From Parvularia atlantis (taxonomy: Eukaryota; Opisthokonta; Rotosphaerida), in the NCBI GenBank assembly GCA_943704415.1, contig CALSCO010000769.1, positions 1-13,289 on the forward strand: a stretch of DNA of 13,289 nt, given 5' to 3'. Of the stretch, positions 1 through 9,304 are shown in pieces. A program made the translations under genes and the position numbers. The notes under the pieces were generated by a model. That model saw only the letters and a list, made by a program, of their open reading frames with translations, did no database searches and was not told the origin of the DNA. Each line of letters opens with the position of its first letter. The stretch's first letter is position 1.

Positions 1-204
1 AGGGTCATCGAGGGCGGTCGACGTGTAGTACTGGGCGCTCGCGAGCAGCGGCGCGAGCAGCGTGCCCGCGAGCACGCCGAGCACCAGCAGTTGCCGCGGC
101 GCTAGACCTGGCGCTAGCTTGCGCGCTAGCTCGCGCGTCGGTCGCCCTGCCACCCGCTGCCGAGCATGCCAGTGGCCGCTTATCCCGGGGCTGTCTGTGT
201 GCAT
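1..204 (-). CDS. N-terminus of an unidentified single-helix membrane protein (partial)
   Basis: The minus-strand frame from the ATG at 204-202 is open for 68 codons to the window edge. The first ~38 residues are polar and Arg-rich (ending RELARKLAPGLAPRQ). A hydrophobic helix at about residues 39-57 (LLVLGVLAGTLLAPLLASA) follows, then AQYYTSTALDDP. A positive N-terminus before one helix predicts a cytosolic N-terminus, as in a signal anchor or the first helix of a multi-pass transporter. There is no in-frame ATG upstream within the 110-bp gap to RRP5, so 204 is the natural start, although that gap is also open in this frame. It lies head-to-tail behind RRP5. The first helix faintly recalls the first helix of SLC35-type carriers, but this is a guess and I assign no function. 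No intron is seen in this piece. Confidence 0.45.
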   Translation of the reverse strand, partial: MHTDSPGISGHWHARQRVAGRPTRELARKLAPGLAPRQLLVLGVLAGTLLAPLLASAQYYTSTALDDP

Positions 205-314
205 CGTAACGCCCCGTGGCGGCTGGTGGCGCAGCCGAATCAGCGGTGAGCCACGCCCGCTCTTCGGCGACGGCGTGCAAGTGACACTGAAATCGCTCCT
301 TCCAGAGCCTTCTC
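205..314 (-). promoter_or_regulatory. Spacer between RRP5 stop and the left-edge gene
   Basis: These 110 bp must hold the RRP5 3' end and the promoter and leader of the left-edge gene, both on the minus strand. I see no TATA box, AATAAA-like signal or repeat, so no specific element is assigned. Confidence 0.3.
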
Positions 315-3300
315 TCACTTTGCGAGCGCCTGCACAAATGCTCGTGCGAGGTCCTTGACGTGCTCGACGCGAACGGCGACGTCTGGCCCGGCGCGGCGCT
401 TCTCAAAGTCGAGGAAGCGCTTAAAGAAAAACTTCATCTTCTTGGACGACCACTTGAGCTTGACGATGCGCTCGAGCAGGCGCCTGCGAGCGGTCGCGGT
501 AAGCGGCTTACACGTGCATTTTGACGTTGCGGCGGCGCACCGGGTGGCGGGTACATCGCCGGCGCGCTCCTCCATGTCGACGTAGATGGACCAGAGGTCG
601 GCGCGCTTGGGGTTGGCGCTGAGCAGGTCTGCGAGGCAGGTCAGATGGCGCGTCCGACCACGAGAGACGAGCGACGCACTTTCAAAGATGGTTCGGCCGC
701 GCTCGACCTCGCCAAACTTGTACTCGAGCTGCGCAAACTTGCACGTGGTCTTGATGTCTGCGCGTGGCGGTGAGCGTCTGCGGCAGAGTACGCGACAAGC
801 TCACATTTGCGCCGCGGCAGGCTCTTGAGCGCGCGGTCGAGCGTCTTGCGAGCCGCGTCGGCGTCCTTGCGCTGGTGCAGGAGGAAGAGACAGTACTGCA
901 CCCAGACCTGCGCGGGGGTCAGCAGCTTTGCAGCCTCGCGGCACGCGCGCGCACCTTGCTGCTCTCGCGGAACTTTTTGCACATGGTCTTGTACAGCTCG
1001 TCGGCGGCCTGGCGTTTTGCGCGTGAGGCGGCGCGGTGAGCACGCTGTACGCGCACGCACGTCGAGCTTCTGCGAGCGCTCGTGGATCTTGACCAGCTGC
1101 ATGTACACCTTCTTCGGCTCGTTGAACGTCACGGCGCGCTCAAACGTCTGTGCGCGCGCCTTGTCAGCCTCATGCCGACACTGACGCTGGACATGTGCGT
1201 GCCTTGGCGAGCGACTCAGCCGTGCCGTACGCGTTCTCGAGGTTCATGAGCGCGACCCACACGTTCAGCTTCTCCTGCTCCTCGCGGTAGTTGATCGCTG
1301 GCGAGCGGGCAGGGCGGCGTCAGGGGTCGTGCGCGAGCGGCGGCGCATGACCGCACTCTTGAGTGCGCGCTCGCCGACAGCGCGCGCCTTGTCGATTTCG
1401 GTCAGGCCGAGCTGGAACGCCATGTACTTGATCCACAGGTACGAGTTGTTTGGATGCGCTAATCCCCGGGGTCAGGCGGCGCGGTCGCACAGGCGGCACG
1501 GTCGCACAGGCGGCATGCGTGCGCACCGAGCAGCAGCCGGTCGTAATCCTCGGCCGTCCGCGGCACGGTGATCGACGAGATGAGCGCCTCCTCCTGCGCC
1601 ACGACGCGCGCCTCGGCCTCTTCACGCAGCCGCTTCTTCTCGCGCTTGCTCTTCTTGGCCTTGGCGCCGTCCTTGGTGCCGGCGATGTCGCCCTCCTCGT
1701 CGCTCGACCCGTCAATCTCCTGCGACCGCGCCCGTCAGGCCGCACCGACACGCGCACACGGTTGCCACGCACGTCCTGCTTCGGGCCCTCGGCAAATGCA
1801 AAGTCATCGTCCCACGCAAATCCCGGCCGCACGTCCAGCGCGTGCGCGTGCGCGTGCGCACTGCTCGACGCCGCCGCCGCTTCCTCACCGTTGCCGTCGC
1901 CGTCGCCGTTGCCGTCCTCGTCTTCCGCCTCGACCTCCGTGTCGCCGTCGTTGTCGTTCTCCTCGTCGTCATCCTCGGCAAACATGCCAGCGTCCTCGGT
2001 GTCCTCGGCGTCCTCCTCGTCTTTTTCGTCGCCGTGTGCGCGCTTGAGGCCACTCCTACCTGCTGGCACCGCGTCCATCACCTCCTCATCCTCATCCTCG
2101 TCCTCGTCGTCCTCATCGTCGTCGCCGCCCTTGCCGTTGTCGAGCTCGTCAAAGTCGGCCTCAGCGTCGCCCGCAAAGTACGCCGGCTTGAGGCCGAGCG
2201 AGAGCTGCCGCTTGTCGCCGTTGATCGCGAGGATGACGGCGCGCACGGCATCGCCCACGTTGTACACCTCGGCAAAGTTCTCAAGTGGCTCGTCCGCCAA
2301 CTACCGCGAGGTCAGCCCAGCACTGCGCTGGCCGCACACGCACCTCTGAGCGGTGGCACAGCCCCGACACGCGCGAGTTGTCGAACGCGATAAAGATGCC
2401 AAACTTCTCGATCCGCTTGACCTTGCCCGGCAGCTTCATGCCCACAACCAGGTCGTCCCAGCGGATCTGCGGCCCGCGCGCATCAGCAGCGAGACCCAAG
2501 CCACGCGACGCGCACCTCGGCACTGCGGTCGACCCTGGGCGTGCGCACGCGGCTCTTGCGCAGGGTGAGCTCGATCTGGCGCCGCTGGTAGTCAACGCTG
2601 CGGGCGCGTGGTCAGGCGCTGATGCCGCTTGCGCTGTCACAGTGCACCTGATCACGCGGCCGCGCACAAGTTTGCCGTCCGGGAAGGCGACCTTCCAGTC
2701 CTTGACAAACTTGTCCGACAGCTCGGAGATCTAGCCACGGCACCCGTTTCAGTGCCCTCACGCGAGCGCGCATGGCAGCGCACCTTTACGCGCGCGGCGA
2801 CGGTCGGCGCCAGGTTCACAAAGACGCCCTTGTCTGTCGCCGAGCGCACAAAGCCCGCGACGGTCATGTCGGCCTTGGCTTGCTCGACAGCGCGTATGGC
2901 CACGGCGCCTGGCACAACCGCGTCAGCCAGCGAGCTGCGCGCGCGCATGCTCGGCGCGACCTGCGATCGGCGCGGGCAGTTGCGTCTTGTTGACGATCGC
3001 GCGCAGCTGAGACGGCTTCACCTTGGCGGCGACGGCAGACTTGACGGCCGAGATGAGCGACGCACGCAGCGACGCCTCGTGCTGGCGGCGCGCCGGGTCG
3101 CCCTCGATCTGCCACGAGCGTGTCAGTGCGCGACAGCTCCGCAAGCAACCCACGCCCGTACCACAACGGCCTCTACCAGCTGCGCGTTGCTGAACGCCGT
3201 TGCGGGGAAGCTCTTGAACTTGTCGGCGATCTCTGTCAGGCTCACGCTGCCGGCGCGCGCGGTCAGGCGCACGCATCGCACGAGTGTACACACACGCACT

Positions 3301-5918
3301 GCACGGTAGAGTTGTACGAGACTTGCAGCACGAGCCCGTCGCCCGACGTCACGCGGCTCACGCTGCCGACGACGATCGTGCCCGGCTCGAGCTTGGGCGC
3401 TGCACGGGTGTGAGCATGCTCAGATGCAAGCAAGGGCTGGCCACACACGCGGCCCTGCCAGGCGCATGTAGAAGCGTGGCACGTTCGGGTTCTTGTCGCC
3501 GGCGCGCTTGGCCGGCGTGAGCAGCTCGCCCTGGACAAGCTGGCCCTTAGTAAAGTACGCCGCAAGGTTCTGCCAGTGCGTCGCTCAGACCGCGCGCACG
3601 ATGGAGCGGACGAGCGCACCGCTGCCACGTCGAGATCGGTCGTCGCGTCCACGGGCAGCACAAAGCCGTGCAGCCCCGGTGCGACCGTCACCGTGATGCC
3701 CTTCTTGCTCACCTGGTGCGCGCGGGAGTAGTGGTCAGCCTCCATGGTGCACACACACACACACACACGCGCGATCGCCGCCACACACCGCCTTGATCAC
3801 GGCGATGCGCGTCGCGCCCTCCGGCACCTGCACATGGCGGCACGCGCTGAGCTCAAGCACCAAACCGAGCAAGCACGCCCGCGCACCTCGTCGTCCGGGC
3901 CGTGCGGCAGGGGCTCGCCCTCGGTCACGGCGAGGTCGGACGGGCGCACGGAGAGGTTGACGAGCACGGAGGCGAGCGTCTTGCGCTTGGTGATGGCCAG
4001 CTGCTTGAGCTTGTTGACGCGGTGGACGACGCCGAGCACGCGCACGTCGACCACGTCGCCCGGGTGGAAGCGCGCAAGCGGGCTGGCCCCGCCCTCGTCA
4101 AGCTCATCGAGGCTGTCGACAATGCGCGTGACGTGGATGCGCCCCTGGATGGCGCCGCTCACGCTGAGCAGCACGTGGTCCTCTGCGCATGCCGTCCGTG
4201 TCAGCTCCGCCGCACACGAGGCACGCCGGAGCGCACCAGTGATCGAGCGCACGACCGCGCGCGTGAGCATCCCGGGCTTGATGTCGTCGACCGTATTGAT
4301 GCTGTTGTCCTGCGGCCCCGCCCTGACAATCAACGTCCTGCCCCTCAGTGTCTTGACCACGAGTGCCTCGTCAGCGGCCTTGGGCGCAGGCGCGACGGCG
4401 TTGGTGATCTGTGCGAGGGTCAGCTCAGACGATGCGTGGCAGGCTTGCGGCGCACCTTTGTTGTCGCGAGCACGCGGTGCTGCTTACGGTCGTAGTGCAG
4501 CACCTTAACCTTGATCGCCTGGCCGACGCGGAAGCTGTCTGTGAGGTTGCCGGCGAGCAGCTCGCTACGCATGGCCAAGCATGAGCACACAGCAGCCGCC
4601 ACAGAGGCAGCGAGCGCACTTGATCTCTTTGAGCGGCACAAAGCCGCGCACGTCGGCAAAGAAGCGCAGAAACAGGCCAATCTTGAGCACAGCCGTGACG
4701 TAGCCCATCGTGACCAGGCCCGGCTGCGCGTCGTCCGCGCTCAAGATGCGCGGCAGGGGCGACTGCATCAGGCTGCGCTGGTGGCTGAGGACAATGCGCT
4801 TCTTCTCGACCTCGACTGCGAGCACCTGCGCGGCCGCGGTGTTTGAGCTTGGCGTCCAGCCTGACAAAGAATGTGCGCACCAGGCACGTCAGCTTGGAGC
4901 CGATCGGGAACTTCTTGGCGACGTTGCGCAGGGGCACGTCGGCAACGTTGCGCGTCGGCACGAGGCCGCGAACGTGGTCGGCGATATCAACGAGGATGCC
5001 GTAGTCGGCCACCCTGAGCACGTGGCCCTGCACAACGCGCCGTGAGCCGCGGCAGGCCACCATGCAGCGCGTGCCCGACGCACGTCCACGAGCGTGCCCG
5101 GCCGCACGTTGGCGATGGTCAAGAACAGCTTGCTGAGCACGGACGCCTGCAGCGACACGAGCGCGCAGCCGTCGACGCTATTGACGCCGACGACGCGGCA
5201 CGTGTGCTTGGTGCCGACGCGGTGCGCCTTGGTGAACTTTTCCAGGGGCTCGTCCGATACGCGCGTGATCTGCTCGTGCGCAGCCGTGAGTAGACGCGCA
5301 CGCAGCTACAGTGCTGCCGACAACGCACGTGCGCGTAGAGCGGCACAGCGAGCGCCGGGTGCCGAAGAACGAGCGCCGTGCCCGGGTCAACCTGCGTCAC
5401 GGCCGCGCCCTCGAGCACGGTGCCAACCTCGAATGGCACCTCGTTCTGCTGCGCGCAATCAGTTGGAGCATTGCACAACCGAGCGGTGCAGCGGCAGGCA
5501 CGCACGTCGTCCAGCACAACGTTCTTAGGCAGGTCGGTCGGCTGCCACCCGACGACGGCCGCGCGCAGCGACACACCCACGTGCCGCACGTTCATGTCGA
5601 CGTACAGCACGCGCGCGAGGACCTTGCTGCCGACGGGGTAGCGCGCGGCGAGCGCGGCGATGAGGTCCTCGCCGTCGACGGCCGGCGTGCTCAGCACGTC
5701 CGTGTGCAGCACTTCTGCCGACGCCTCAAACGCGCCCACAAACGACAGCGCCACGCCTGCACACGTCCGTGAGCGCGCATCGGACGCAAGCGAGCCGCAC
5801 GCACCCTTGAACGACACGGCCGTCACGCGCGCCTGGCCAAGCTGGCCTGCGCGAATCGTATCGAGCGTGAGCGTGGACGTGTCAACCTTCTGCAGTACCG
5901 CGCGCGCGTGTGTGTGTG

Positions 5919-5958
<40 letters not shown>

Positions 5959-7199
5959 CGTGTGAGCATGCATATGACCAAACGCAAGCCACCGCGCACC
6001 CCCGTGCTCGTCATCGCCATTACGCCCAGGCCGAGCGTCACCGCGCGCCCCTCGGCCGACACCGCCTGGATCGCGCCCGTGACCACCTGGCCGACATACA
6101 GCTCGCGACCGTCTGCACAGGCGGGTGAGCGCACCACACGACCACGCACACAGCGGTTCATCGCACCCGTCTTGCCGAGCGGCAGAAAGCCTGTGACGTC
6201 GGCGATGCCGAGGTCGAGCGCGTAGCCGTGGTCCTCACGCGAGCGCACGGCGGCGCTGACAACCTGCGCGGCACGTCAGTGCACATGCCGCGCACACACG
6301 CGCGCACGCACCAGCCCGGGCTGCAGGTCCGAGCGCGCGAGGCCAGCGTTGACGAGCGCCGGGCTGAGCGACAGGTCCAGCGTCTTCTTGCGGTTCGGCG
6401 CAACTGCCTCGGCGGCGACGACGGCGCACTGGACGTACTGCCCGACCACGAACATTGCACTGAGCTGCGGCATCGGCGGCGCGCACTTGCCCTTGGTCGG
6501 CCTCGCTGCTGCGTGCGCGGGTGGTCTGCTATCCATCTCCATCGCGTCCTCGCCGTCCTCGTCGTCGTTGTCGTTGTCGGCGGTGCCGTTCACCTCGTCG
6601 TCGTTGTCGTTGTCGGTGACGGTGGGCGCACTACCGGCCGCCTGCTCGACGCGCGCCGTGAGCGCGTCCGAGACGTTGGTGATGGCGACGTGGCCGCTGA
6701 GGTTGTACGGCAGCGACAGAACGATGTCGAGATCGTGCACCTCGCGCACGGCGCCGAGCAGCACCATGCCGGCCGCGAGGCGCTGCGTCTCGCGCACGAG
6801 CGGGTCAGGTGCGTGCCGCAGACGTCCCGCTCACGCACCTTGAAGCGCAGCTGCGACACGAAGCTCGATGGTGTCGGCGCGGCCGTCTTGACCGGCGCGT
6901 CGTCGGCCGTGCGCTGCCGCTTGCGCGCGCGATCACCCTTGACCTTGCGCGGCGCGCCGTCGCCACCCTGCGCCCCGTCGGCCATCTGCGCGCGCGCCGC
7001 CGGCTCAGCCTGCGCTCTCTGCCAGCCACCCCAAGCGCACCTCAAAGAGGAAGTCCTCCTCGGCCTGCCGCATCGCCTGCCGGTGCTCGAGCGGCGTCAG
7101 GGCCGACGCGCCGCCGCGCGGGAAGTCGGCGTCGTCGTCCACGCCGGCCGGACGCGCGGGCGCCGCCGCCGCTGCCGCCGCCTTCGCCTTGGGCGCCAT
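315..7199 (-). CDS. RRP5: RRP5/PDCD11 ribosome-biogenesis factor, 34 exons
   Basis: Nucleolar scaffold of the early 90S/SSU processome, needed for pre-rRNA cleavages leading to 18S and 5.8S rRNA. Exons: 7199-7041, 6985-6839, 6782-6312, 6263-6167, 6112-6000, 5889-5805, 5756-5506, 5448-5329, 5269-5084, 5027-4881, 4825-4620, 4564-4456, 4408-4237, 4182-3887, 3827-3789, 3712-3620, 3569-3449, 3399-3300, 3246-3162, 3108-2961, 2908-2784, 2730-2648, 2597-2516, 2466-2344, 2300-1773, 1719-1527, 1458-1357, 1297-1203, 1147-1061, 1008-955, 907-805, 757-680, 628-541, 483-315. They total 5055 nt, 1684 aa plus TGA, close to yeast Rrp5. The start is supported by the N-terminal DFPRGG signature (residues 25-30). 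About eleven S1-like domains follow, then an acidic linker (~1230-1325) and HAT repeats ending [13 protein letters not shown]. Uncertain sites: the donor of the intron 6113-6166 (6151 also keeps frame) and the acceptor at 6783 (6789 possible). One intron (1148-1202) is GC-AG. Confidence 0.93.
1148..1202 (-). other. GC-AG intron in RRP5 (55 nt)
   Basis: Minus-strand donor AAG|GCACGC, branch site GGCTGAC, acceptor CACAG|ACG. No GT donor in this stretch restores the protein. The GC donor joins ESLAK directly to [15 protein letters not shown], as expected from the RRP5 family, and keeps frame. Confidence 0.75.
1482..1515. repeat. Perfect 17-bp tandem duplication inside an RRP5 intron
   Basis: The 17-bp unit at 1482-1498 recurs without change at 1499-1515. 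It lies wholly inside the 68-nt intron 1459-1526, upstream of its CTGAC branch site, so it lengthens the intron without touching the protein. Confidence 0.9.
1885..2172 (-). repeat. RRP5: Acidic low-complexity linker of RRP5
   Basis: On the minus strand this GAC/GAG-rich stretch of the 528-nt exon encodes long runs of Asp and Glu with scattered Gly and Asn, between the last S1 domain and the HAT repeats. On the plus strand it is a TCC/TCG-rich pyrimidine tract, densest near 2085-2125. A short Ala-His alternation lies just beyond it (about 1836-1862). Acidic linkers at this position are usual in RRP5. The trinucleotide composition makes length variation likely. Confidence 0.8.
3750..3768. repeat. 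CA/TG dinucleotide microsatellite in an RRP5 intron
   Basis: About nine CA units on the plus strand (TG on the transcribed strand) inside the 76-nt intron 3713-3788. The repeat lies just after the donor region and before a GGCTGAC branch site. Confidence 0.95.
5909..5958. repeat. Long TG/CA microsatellite in an RRP5 intron
   Basis: Fifty bases of TG on the plus strand, interrupted once near 5934, preceded by a short CG run. It sits in the 110-nt intron 5890-5999, the longest intron of this gene. In the RRP5 transcript it reads as a CA repeat between the donor region and the GTACTGCAG acceptor. Confidence 0.95.
6557..6616. repeat. 24-bp direct repeat in the first S1 domain of RRP5
   Basis: An identical 24-bp unit occurs at 6557-6580 and 6593-6616, with a 12-bp spacer and so a 36-bp period. 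On the minus strand each copy encodes DNDNDDE, giving an acidic insertion inside the first S1-like segment. The perfect identity suggests a recent in-frame duplication. Confidence 0.9.
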
Positions 7200-7316
7200 C
7201 TGAGAGACGGCCGCAGCCGTGAGCCACGTGGCGCGTGCGCCGCCACACCCGCACGCTCACCGCGTGACGTGCGCCAAACATGGCCTTCTGTCATAGAAGA
7301 TCGACACTCGAGTCGA
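7200..7316. promoter_or_regulatory. Divergent promoter between RRP5 and the hydrolase gene
   Basis: Only 117 bp separate the two outward-facing start codons, so regulatory sites must be shared. A palindromic CACGTG box lies at 7225-7230 and a TGACGT half-site at 7265-7270. Both are known types of fungal bHLH and bZIP target, but binding here is inference. No TATA box is visible. An ATG at 7280, out of frame with the 7317 start after splicing, is a possible upstream start for the plus-strand gene. Confidence 0.5.
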
Positions 7317-9304
7317 ATGCCGAAGGGACTGCTCGATGCGGCGCCGGCGCCGGCGCGCGCTTTGGGCGGCCTGAGCGTCTGTGCGTGGTGGCCGTGCGTG
7401 CGTCGTGGATCGGGGCTGATCGTTGCACGTGCGTGCACGCAGGCGGATGGATGCTCGCAGTGCTCGGCGCCGTGGCGGCGATGGGCGTGCTCGCGACGTA
7501 CCGCTGGCTCACGGCGCCGCTCGCGCTCACGCCGATGTGCATCGTGCGTGCCGTGCATCTTGCCGTTCGCAGCGCGATTGGCTGAGATGTGCGGTGTCGC
7601 GTGCGCCAGTTCCGTGGCATCGACTGCCCCGGCCACGAGGCGCTCGGCTACGTGCACGCGGGCTACGAGGGCATCCGCGACTACGTGCAGGACTGCGTCC
7701 GCCGCGGCGACGCCAAGGGCTTCAGCGTCGCGGCGTTCGTCGACGGCGAGCTCGTCGTCAACCTGGCCGCGGGGCGCACGCGCAACGACGAGCAGTACAC
7801 GCTAGGTGCGCGCGCTCGCAAACGTGCGTCTGCAGCTCGCTCACGTGCCTCGCACAGACCACCTGCAGATGGTCTTCTCGGCGGGCAAGGCGCGCACCCT
7901 GGCAGCCGTCAGCCGCCGTCCGCCTCGCTGACTGCCCGGTGCGCGGTGCAGGTTGTCGAGTCGATTGTGTTTGCGTGGCTTGTGGACCGGCACCGCCTGT
8001 CGTACGACGACCTCGTCACGAAGCACTGGCCCGAGTTTGGCCAGGGCGGCAAGGTGCACGCTCGGTGCGCGCCTGAGGCACGCCACCTGAGTCGCTGCTC
8101 GCTGCGCAGGAGAACGTCACGATCGCCGACGTGCTGCGCCACGAGGGCGGCGTGCCGTTTGTGGAGCCGCCGTTCTCGCGTGACGAGCTGCGCGATCTGG
8201 ACCTTGTGGCGCGGCGCGTGGCGGCGCAGCCGCACTACTTTGGCGGCGAGCAGAAGCGCTTCTACCACGTGCGTGGCCGCGAGGGCGCGCTGTGCGGTCG
8301 ACGGCTGACACGCAAGGCACAGGCGAGCACGCGCGGCTTCGTTCTGCAGGAGATTGCGCGCCGTGCCGACGCTGGCCACCGCACGATGGACGCGATCGTG
8401 CAGCAGGAGCTGGCCGAGCCGTTGCGCGTCGACTTCCACTGGGGCGCGGCCAAGACGCCCGAGGGCGAGAAGGAGCTGTTCCCGCGAGTCACGCCGATGA
8501 TCAGCGACTCGCCCGTCCGCACCCTCGCGCGCATCGTGTTCGCGGGCACGCTTCTGCCGTCGATCGTCTACCGCCAGGCCGCGTTTGAGTCGCTCTTTGG
8601 TGACGAGAAGACGAGCCCGTGGCGCAAGAGCGCGCGCATGATCGACTTTGTGCAGGGGGTGCGCACGGCCGATGACGGTGCGATGTAGCGTGTTCACGCT
8701 CGGCCGTTGCAGGATCCCGAATGGTTCAACCGCCTGGCGACGCACCAGTACGAGTTCCCCTCGTTCAACGGCGTGACGAACGCGCACGGCCTGGCCATTC
8801 TCGGCGCGCTCATGGCCAACGGCGGGCGCGCGTACGAGCACGTGCTGCTGGGCGAGGCCACGACGGCCGCGTTCTTCGACAAGGAGGTCGCGCGCTACGA
8901 CGGCTTTGCGAACGTCCACTGCCCGTTCACCCAGGGCGGCGTCGCTCACTGGGACGAGCGCTGCCTGCGCGAGCTCTTCGACCTGTCGCCCAGCCAGGCC
9001 GCAGCGATGCCCAAGGGCTACTACGGCTGGAACGGCCACGGTGCGCGCGCGGCTGCGCTGCTCGTGTGCGGCTGCACGCTGAATGGTGCACACGCAAGGC
9101 GGCGCGGCGCTCTACATTTCGCCTGAGCACCGCATCGTGTTTGCGTACGCGGTGCGTGCGGCGAACGTGCTACTGCGCTGGCTGACATGCGCACACGCGC
9201 AGGTCAACACGATGGACATCAAGAAGGACCGCGCGGTCGACCTGTGGCGTCGGCTGCACGAGACGGCGCTGGCAGCGCGGCTGCTCCCGCACGAGGCGCA
9301 CTGA
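7317..9304 (+). CDS. Membrane-anchored beta-lactamase/transpeptidase-like serine hydrolase, 10 exons
   Basis: Exons: 7317-7380, 7443-7543, 7610-7805, 7858-7889, 7952-8053, 8110-8268, 8323-8658, 8713-9040, 9099-9151, 9203-9304, joining to 490 codons plus TGA. An N-terminal hydrophobic segment (about residues 23-50, WMLAVLGAVAAMGVL) is a probable anchor. The rest is a class C beta-lactamase-like fold. The nucleophile motif S-A-G-K is S128-K131, in FSAGKVVESIVFAWLVDR. LRHEGGVPF follows. The Tyr motif is Y217 (FYHASTRGFVLQEI). The third motif is H439-G440-G441 (GWNGHGGAAL), replacing KTG as in esterase-like members such as LACTB and fungal beta-lactamase-related proteins. It is therefore likely a peptidase or esterase rather than an antibiotic-resistance enzyme; the substrate is unknown. 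Odd points: a GC-AG intron follows the catalytic Lys (7890-7951), and the acceptor at 9098 is AAG. It converges on the next gene. Confidence 0.85.
7890..7951 (+). other. GC-AG intron in the hydrolase gene (62 nt)
   Basis: Donor AAG|GCGCGC, branch region CGCTGAC, acceptor GTGCAG|GTT. It follows the codon of the catalytic Lys131. Using it gives nine residues between the SxxK Lys and LVDR, the usual spacing in this fold. The alternative GT donor at 7908 (GCC|GTCAGC) also keeps frame but inserts six residues there, so GC is preferred. Confidence 0.65.

Larger units (their letters stand above)
315..1563 (-). other. RRP5: RRP5 C-terminal HAT (half-a-TPR) repeat region
   Basis: Exons from [19 protein letters not shown] to the stop encode about 275 residues of helical repeats. 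Recognisable blocks are [73 protein letters not shown] and [15 protein letters not shown]. These match the conserved tail of yeast Rrp5 and human PDCD11 as I know the family. In yeast this part supports 18S maturation, separably from the S1 half. Eight introns cut this stretch into exons of 54-193 nt, and each junction was fixed by requiring these family blocks to read through. Confidence 0.9.

Noticed and set aside
1450-2349. 299-codon plus-strand frame rich in Ser
   Set aside because: It is the antisense of the acidic linker and HAT exons of RRP5; Asp/Glu codons read backwards give Ser/Val runs.
315-7199. RRP5 as a frameshifted pseudogene
   Set aside because: The frame changes coincide with GTGCG...CAG boundaries and branch sites at regular sizes, and removal restores conserved blocks throughout with an exact 1684-codon total.
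6228-7805. 525-codon plus-strand open frame across the RRP5 start and the hydrolase start
   Set aside because: It is mostly antisense to RRP5 exons 1-4. Only the stretch from 7317 to 7380 is used, as exon 1 of the hydrolase.
7908-7951. GT donor at 7908 as the true start of hydrolase intron 4
   Set aside because: It keeps frame but adds six residues between the catalytic Lys and LVDR, breaking the usual spacing of the fold; kept only as a possible isoform.
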